A stretch of DNA of 11,243 nucleotides from the NCBI GenBank assembly GCA_015904055.1, contig JABMDE010000004.1, forward strand, positions 74,129-85,371, read 5' to 3'. The DNA is from Nitrospira sp. GTDB taxonomy: Bacteria > Nitrospirota > Nitrospiria > Nitrospirales > Nitrospiraceae. Below the pieces are notes generated by a model that worked only from the letters and a program-made list of their open reading frames with translations, did not search any database and was not told where the DNA came from. The position numbers and the translations under genes were made by a program. Below are positions 7,650 through 11,243 of this stretch, piece by piece (the first letter of the stretch is position 1; each line of letters begins with the position of its first letter).

Positions 7650-8411
7650 ATGACGGGGCAAGCAGGTGTTGTGGCAGAAGCAGTCGAGCGGGCAGTGGCA
7701 GGATTGGACATTGAACGCCTTCGCCGTGAGTATTGGGATCAGAATGAGTTTCTGGTCATTAAGCAGTTTCTGCCGAGAGCATTCGTCGAGGATACGCTGG
7801 TGCCCCAGGCTCAGGGAGTCAAGGGAGAGCTCAATCGGAACTATATCCCGGGCCATAAAAAGGGAGGCAGCGTCAGCTATTATACGGTGCAGGAAAAGGC
7901 TCCCCGGTTTCTAGATCTCTACCGGTCGGACTCCTTCAAGTCGTTTTTGAGTGGGCTCGTCGACGCGAAGCTCACGTTCTGTCCGGATGACGATCCACAT
8001 TCGTGTGCACTCTATTACTATACCGAGCCAGGCGACCACATCGGGTTTCATTACGATACGTCGTATTACAAAGGGGCGCGCTACACGATCTTGATGGGGC
8101 TGGTCGACCGATCGACGCACTGCAAGTTGGTGTGTGAACTTTTTAAGGACGACCCATCGAAACAGCCGCGCCATCTTGAACTGGTGACCGAGCCCGGCGA
8201 TATGGTGATTTTCAACGGCGATAAGCTGTGGCATGCCGTTACGCCATTAGCAGAGGGAGAGGAGCGGATCTCCCTGACAATGGAATACGTGACGAATCCA
8301 GACATGAATCCCGTCAAGCGGCTCTATTCAAATCTCAAAGACTCCATCGGGTACTTCGGTCTCAAAGCAGTCTTCAAACGTGCGTTCTCCGGTTCAAAGC
8401 AATCCAGATAG
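7650..8411 (+). CDS. 2-oxoglutarate/Fe(II)-dependent oxygenase-like protein
   Basis: A 253-residue soluble protein with no signal peptide and the layout of a 2-oxoglutarate/Fe(II) dioxygenase. The H-x-D iron-binding pair is His134 and Asp136 (GFHYDTSYY), the distal iron ligand is His195 (LWHAVTP), and Arg206 (ERISLTMEY) sits where the family binds the 2-oxoglutarate carboxylate. The EPGDMVIFNGD stretch before the distal His is typical of the double-stranded beta-helix fold. The substrate is not evident; relatives hydroxylate proteins, amino acids or small metabolites. AAGGAG at 7633-7638 lies 11 bases before the ATG, a slightly long spacing. It is downstream of lolA but separated by the heptad array, and convergent with the CopD-like gene. 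Confidence 0.75.
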   Translation: MTGQAGVVAEAVERAVAGLDIERLRREYWDQNEFLVIKQFLPRAFVEDTLVPQAQGVKGELNRNYIPGHKKGGSVSYYTVQEKAPRFLDLYRSDSFKSFLSGLVDAKLTFCPDDDPHSCALYYYTEPGDHIGFHYDTSYYKGARYTILMGLVDRSTHCKLVCELFKDDPSKQPRHLELVTEPGDMVIFNGDKLWHAVTPLAEGEERISLTMEYVTNPDMNPVKRLYSNLKDSIGYFGLKAVFKRAFSGSKQSR

Positions 8412-8615
8412 ACGTGACCCAGTAAGATTGTCGGAAGAGCAAGGCATCGGTTAAGGCCGAGTGGGGATGAGTCTGACCCTTGATCGGGCGCAGCCGTAAC
8501 TGTGCCATGCTTTCTGAGGCAGGGTTTGTGAAGGCGTGCCTCCCCGCACCTTCTCTCCCATAAGGTCGAACGCAACTCTCTATCGCTGGCGAGGAACGGT
8601 TGAGGAGGAAAGACG
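8412..8615. other. Non-coding gap between convergent genes
   Basis: About 200 bases between the oxygenase stop and the CopD-like stop. I see no gene. One imperfect inverted repeat (GAAG..GTGC / GCAC..CTTC, 8530-8553) could help end transcription from both sides, but it has bulges and no T run. Confidence 0.5.
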
Positions 8616-9125
8616 CTACTGGTGTAGGTGTTTCATCGCAGCTGCGCAGAGAATGATGAAAAATCCCATCCAGAGGGCGGCACGTTGGAACGGGATGGCT
8701 TCATAGGACTCTCCTTCATCGGTCTCGTCGTCTGACTTGAAAATAACGGTGTACAGAAACAATGTCAGGAGGCCCAGTACGAGAAGCAGCTTGATCATCA
8801 AAACCATGAGGTATTTGGCATGGTGCGGTATGCCGACGCCGGTCTGCGAGGTGACGACCTGATTGACATAATGGAGGTTGACGCCGCCGGTGAACAGCAA
8901 GATGAGCAAGAGGATGCCGGCGACTTTCTTATAGTGCTGGTAGAACGCATCGGTAATGGGCTTGATCTGATCTTTTGCGACGGCCTGTTTCAGGCCGGGC
9001 GTGACCGCCATGACAAGAAAGGCCAACCCGCCGATCCAAATGACGGCCGAGAGCAGATGAAACCAATGGTTGATGATTGGAATCAGCTGGTTGAGATCGA
9101 TGACAATACTTTGCAGAGCGTCCAT
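8616..9125 (-). CDS. Small CopD-like integral membrane protein
   Basis: A 169-residue protein with about four membrane segments: one near residues 18-43, one near 70-88, one near 100-128 and one near 145-163. The first carries HWFHLLSAVIWIGG, matching the W-x-H-L...W-x-GG pattern of the CopD family of copper-resistance/export membrane proteins and related small membrane proteins. Full CopD has more segments, so this is a minimal stand-alone form. A copper role is inferred only. I chose the ATG at 9125; a TTG ten codons upstream (9155) would place the start inside the heptad array. Neither start has a good Shine-Dalgarno site. It lies downstream of the SPASM/PCP-reductase gene on the same strand and may be co-transcribed with it. 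Confidence 0.65.
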   Translation of the reverse strand: MDALQSIVIDLNQLIPIINHWFHLLSAVIWIGGLAFLVMAVTPGLKQAVAKDQIKPITDAFYQHYKKVAGILLLILLFTGGVNLHYVNQVVTSQTGVGIPHHAKYLMVLMIKLLLVLGLLTLFLYTVIFKSDDETDEGESYEAIPFQRAALWMGFFIILCAAAMKHLHQ

Positions 9126-9135
9126 TACTAGTGCC

Positions 9136-9225
9136 GTGACACGTGAAAGGTACAAGGTGAAACGTCAGGGAGAAGCAAAGAATCGGGAAGCCGGAACGTG
9201 TTACGTCTCACGTGTTACGTTTCAC
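9136..9225. repeat. Inverted array of 7-bp repeats, array 2
   Basis: The right arm (9198-9225) is four perfect 7-mers of pattern GTNTYAC: GTGTTAC, GTCTCAC, GTGTTAC, GTTTCAC. The left arm (9136-9163) is the reverse series GTGACAC, GTGAAAG, GTACAAG, GTGAAAC. Pairing the arms gives blocks of 7, 3, 4 and 4 matches separated by mismatches, about 20 pairs, around a loop of about 27-30 bases. The array contains the TAA stop (complement of 9215-9217) and last codons of the minus-strand SPASM gene. It ends about ten bases before the CopD-like ATG. Confidence 0.8.
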
Positions 9226-9598
9226 GATCGAATTTAAAGACCGGAGCGTCGTTGCCGAATCGCTTCTTGCGGAGTTCCTCCATCAACTCGATGGTAATGA
9301 GCGGGACGTTGTGCTCGCGGGCGTGCTTCTCGACCCCTTTTTTTACCATGGCGCGAAGGAAGTAGGGGATGCGGCTGAGGCGGAGCGTTGACGCGTCATC
9401 CCAGGGCACATCGGATTCTTCCGGCGTATTGAAGGCCACCTTGATCTTTTCGCCACCTTTCGGTGTGTAGAGACACCACTGGTCTTCGTCCAGCCAGTCT
9501 CCGTGGTCGACATAGGGACGGGCACGGCAGCCTCCGCAGATATCGGTGTATTCGCAATCGCCGCATTTGCCTTTGAGCTGGGGATACCGGAACTGATC
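9215..9598 (-). pseudogene. 5'-truncated radical SAM protein: SPASM cluster domain plus PCP-reductase domain
   Basis: Only the last 127 residues remain. They begin at the duplication junction with [16 protein letters not shown]-type auxiliary iron-sulfur motif follows: C-x2-C-x5-C-x2-C (Cys 12, 15, 21, 24 of the fragment) plus a later Cys42. Then comes a PCP-reductase-like domain (residues about 64-110, [19 protein letters not shown] and following helices), known from the C-terminus of light-independent protochlorophyllide reductase subunit B. The N-terminal radical SAM barrel with its CxxxCxxC loop is absent. The SPASM type resembles haem-biosynthesis enzymes of the NirJ/AhbD group, so a tetrapyrrole role is a reasonable inference. 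The gene is cut where the plus strand switches to phoU sequence, so in the source genome it was probably complete. The frame is open and shows no decay. Confidence 0.75.
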
Positions 9599-9681
9599 AT
9601 GCCACGAACATCGCCGAATTGGTGGTGTACCTCGTTGAAGGCAAGATTATCCGCCATACCTCGCCTCCCGTATCTTCGTAG
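9595..9681 (+). pseudogene. phoU: phoU fragment (last 28 codons)
   Basis: Starting at GAT CAT GCC, this encodes DHATNIAEL... to the TAG at 9679-9681, identical in protein to PhoU residues 196-223. Five codons differ from copy 1, all silently (GTC/GTG, GGT/GGC, ATC/ATT, TCC/TCT, TCA/TCG). There is no start codon and no upstream part, so it cannot make PhoU here. The silent-only divergence indicates it was part of a functional phoU until recently. Confidence 0.93.
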
Positions 9682-10053
9682 CCTGTAGCCGACTTCCCAT
9701 TACTGACGAAGGCATCTGCTGCAATCATCACTGCTCTGCGAGCCGCGGTGGAGCCGATCCGGCGTATTATTCCTTCCGTTCGCAGTGCATTCCTGAACAA
9801 ACTTTGGTTGTCTCGTGGCAAGGCTTCCAAGCCAATTTGTGTTGGTGGCCGTAAGCGACGGGTATTGTTCAGAAGTTCTTTGTGGTCTCACTGAGCGAAG
9901 CGTGGCTCGCATATTGCTCAAAGCTTAGTAGAGCGAGCATTCCCCACCAGCAGTTCACATGACGGTTGAGCCGTTCCGATTTCTCCCGCTACAGGGCGTG
10001 GTCGTTCCTGTTTCCGCCAATAGGCATAGACATCGTCTCAGTTGAGGCCGATT
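9682..10053 (+). other. Conserved non-coding leader before pagL (copy 2)
   Basis: A 372-base counterpart of 3221-3590, more diverged than the neighbouring coding regions but with the same conserved patches: the TCTCGTGGCAAGGCTTCCAA core, TTTGTGTTGGTGGCC, and GCGAGCATTCCCCACCAGCAG. The inverted repeat GCTCGC/GCGAGC (6 bp here) and the small hairpin at 9961-9975 are both kept. No gene is supported. Confidence 0.45.
9961..9975 (+). promoter_or_regulatory. Small hairpin in pagL leader (copy 2)
   Basis: GACGG, loop TTGAG, CCGTT. It matches the hairpin at 3499-3513 with one paired change (A-T to G-C) and a G-U outer pair. Confidence 0.35.
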
Positions 10054-10707
10054 ATGCGGTTCTTTTTTCTCCAGTTTCTGGCCCTGAGTATCCTATTGAC
10101 CGGGATGGGCTCTTCTTTGAGCTGGGCAGATCCGGTGATGATTGCAATGGTTGGATCTCGATCGAATGTGGCTGAGACCAATGGGACTGAAAGGGGCGTT
10201 TCGTATGAGGAGCAACGGAATGCCATCACGCTCATTCGCGTAGGTCCCAGAGTCGGCGTGAGCGGCAAATCTCCGTTTGGCAAAGATCAAATAGAAGACT
10301 TTCAGCAGTATGACCTTGCCGCAGTCTTTGGTCTTCCATTGGGATGGCGGGAACCGCTGACCGGCATGAAGCTCGATATGCGACTGCATAGTTCCGCCGG
10401 GCAACTCGTATCGCTGGGCGACACGGCCTTCATGGTCACGGTAGTCCCGTGCCTTACCCTCAGCACTCCAAACGAGGCCGTCTCTCTGGACATTGGCGCC
10501 GGCGCCGGATTGTTCAGTAGATATAAGTTCGGCGCGCAGGACTTCGGAGGACCGGCGCAAATTGTCGGCACCATAGGTTTTGGAATGAATCTGGTCAGTG
10601 ATTTCTATACGGGGTACCGGTTTCAACATTTCTCCGATGCCACCATGTATGGTTCGAAATCACTCGGCGTCGATATTCATCTGTTCGAGTTCAATTACCG
10701 ATTCTGA
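10054..10707 (+). CDS. PagL-like outer-membrane lipid A deacylase family (copy 2)
   Basis: A 217-residue homologue of the protein at 3591-4244, with about 16 substitutions (about 93% identity). Roughly six of these are in the signal peptide and most of the rest are conservative (E/D, L/I, I/V/M). The active-site-like His192, Ser194, Asp195 and Asp207 and the C-terminal Phe are unchanged, so the protein should work as the first copy does. I chose ATG 10054, with GAGG six bases upstream (10044-10047) as in copy 1. A TTG four codons earlier (10042) is not matched by a start codon in the other copy. The gene is intact despite lying next to the junction. As in copy 1, no clear terminator follows it. 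Confidence 0.75.
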   Translation: MRFFFLQFLALSILLTGMGSSLSWADPVMIAMVGSRSNVAETNGTERGVSYEEQRNAITLIRVGPRVGVSGKSPFGKDQIEDFQQYDLAAVFGLPLGWREPLTGMKLDMRLHSSAGQLVSLGDTAFMVTVVPCLTLSTPNEAVSLDIGAGAGLFSRYKFGAQDFGGPAQIVGTIGFGMNLVSDFYTGYRFQHFSDATMYGSKSLGVDIHLFEFNYRF

Positions 10708-10892
10708 GCCGCGATCGATACAAACTGGCCGGAGCGTCTGATCACCCCGCCCTGTTCATTTGCATGAAGAATGGCAATCCATCATCCCTCCCATGCAAGC
10801 AACAACAGAAACCGGCATAATCGACAGGTTCTTCTTCGTACGCAGCCCCTCCTTGTTTGAAATGACTTTTCCCCTGTGTTAGCATCCGCGGT
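10708..10892 (+). promoter_or_regulatory. pagL-ftsK intergenic region with probable ftsK promoter (copy 2)
   Basis: It is 185 bases long, 33 more than in copy 1, with an unrelated or diverged first half. The ftsK-proximal part is almost unchanged: -35 TTGAAA at 10857-10862, a 17-base spacer, and -10 TAGCAT at 10880-10885 with an extended TG. The predicted start is again at the ATG. Only one base differs between TTGAAA and the ATG. Confidence 0.6.
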
Positions 10893-11243
10893 ATGGGTGT
10901 CACTGCCTCGGTCAAGCGGCGCGAAGCCCGCCAGGCCCCTTCTCCGCCTTCTCATCTTCAGCGCGAAGTGATTGGCGTGGTCTTGATTGCGATCAGTTTG
11001 CTCATGCTGCTGAGCCTCCTTTCGTTTGTCCCGGGTGAGGCGCAAACTGTCGCAGCGGGGGATCCGGCGTCCAGACCGCCACGCAATCTCATTGGTTCCT
11101 TCGGCGCACTCTTGGCTGGAGGGTTATTTTATCTGATCGGCGGGGCAGCCTATCTGTTTCCGATCTTGCTGGGCCGTCTGGGAATACGTTGTTTCTCGCA
11201 GAGCCCCGCGAGTATCCGCATTAGGACGGCCGGGAGCTCCCTG
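10893..11243 (+). CDS. ftsK: DNA translocase FtsK, N-terminal part (copy 2, cut by window end)
   Basis: 117 codons are visible, covering the basic N-terminus and the first two membrane segments. The protein is identical to residues 1-117 of the first FtsK, while I count about 28 silent codon differences, all after codon 28. Whether the gene is complete beyond the window is unknown. Two intact ftsK copies in one genome with identical N-termini would be unusual. Together with the junction, this points to a second source genome. Confidence 0.93.
   Translation, partial: MGVTASVKRREARQAPSPPSHLQREVIGVVLIAISLLMLLSLLSFVPGEAQTVAAGDPASRPPRNLIGSFGALLAGGLFYLIGGAAYLFPILLGRLGIRCFSQSPASIRIRTAGSSL

Larger units (their letters stand above)
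9595..11243 (+). repeat. Direct duplication, copy 2, running off the window end
   Basis: From GATCATGCC at 9595 onward the sequence matches 3134-4747 in order and orientation: phoU tail, leader, pagL, promoter and ftsK start. The left neighbour is unrelated SPASM sequence. No transposase, target-site duplication or terminal inverted repeat is visible at the junction. Confidence 0.97.

Noticed and set aside
8530..8553. Bidirectional terminator between the convergent genes
   Set aside because: The stem is only 4+4 pairs with bulges, and neither side has a T run.
7548..9225. CRISPR array or MITE interpretation of the heptad arrays
   Set aside because: Units are 7 bp with no spacers. There is no target duplication, and the arms are runs of short units rather than transposon ends.
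9560..9700. Insertion sequence or attachment site at the junction
   Set aside because: No transposase or integrase gene, terminal inverted repeat, tRNA gene or target-site duplication is visible.
10042..10054. TTG at 10042 as the start of the second pagL
   Set aside because: The first copy has no start codon at the matching place. Both copies share the ATG and GAGG geometry at 10054/3591.
1..11243. A new multi-gene defence or biosynthetic system
   Set aside because: Every complete gene is a housekeeping, envelope or single-enzyme type. No cluster of co-directional unknown genes, nuclease, toxin or phage gene is present.

Overview
The window looks like a chromosomal piece of a Gram-negative bacterium, most likely of the genus Nitrospira or a close relative. 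The reasons are moderately high GC, LolA and PagL-type outer-membrane genes, a radical SAM/SPASM protein with a C-terminal PCP-reductase domain, and the general gene content. The lineage is inferred from protein character, not from a marker gene.

Layout: (1) 1-3220 (+) is the end of a phosphate-uptake operon: a probable pstC tail, a large-form pstA, pstB and phoU, tightly spaced. (2) 3221-4244 is a 370-bp conserved leader followed by a PagL-like outer-membrane lipid A deacylase. (3) 4397-7527 (+) is ftsK, whose likely promoter lies so close to the ATG that the mRNA may be leaderless, overlapping lolA by ATGA. (4) 7528-8411 is an intercistronic inverted array of 7-bp repeats, then a 2-oxoglutarate/Fe(II) oxygenase-like gene. 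(5) 8616-9598 (-) holds a small CopD-like membrane protein downstream of a 5'-truncated SPASM/PCP-reductase gene. A second heptad array lies between these two. (6) From 9595 to the end the sequence repeats the phoU-tail/leader/pagL/ftsK-start block of 3134-4747, in the same orientation, as a diverged copy.

The main observation is this second block. Its junction cuts two genes at once: the SPASM gene on the left and phoU on the right. The copies differ throughout, but differences in the phoU tail (28 codons) and in the ftsK start (117 codons) are all synonymous. A dead phoU fragment should not keep its protein sequence. The right-hand block therefore probably came recently from a related genome with intact genes, either as an assembly or cloning chimera of two strains or by genuine recombination. 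The breakpoint sits at a GATC.

Comparing the two copies also acts as a small evolutionary experiment. It shows a 122-bp almost unchanged block over the ftsK promoter and first 28 codons, and a short hairpin in the pagL leader with a compensatory base change. The two heptad arrays are the other unexplained structure: in both, 7-bp units form both arms of a hairpin ending just before the start of the next gene. I see no clear new multi-gene system; the genes are mostly housekeeping and cell-envelope functions.
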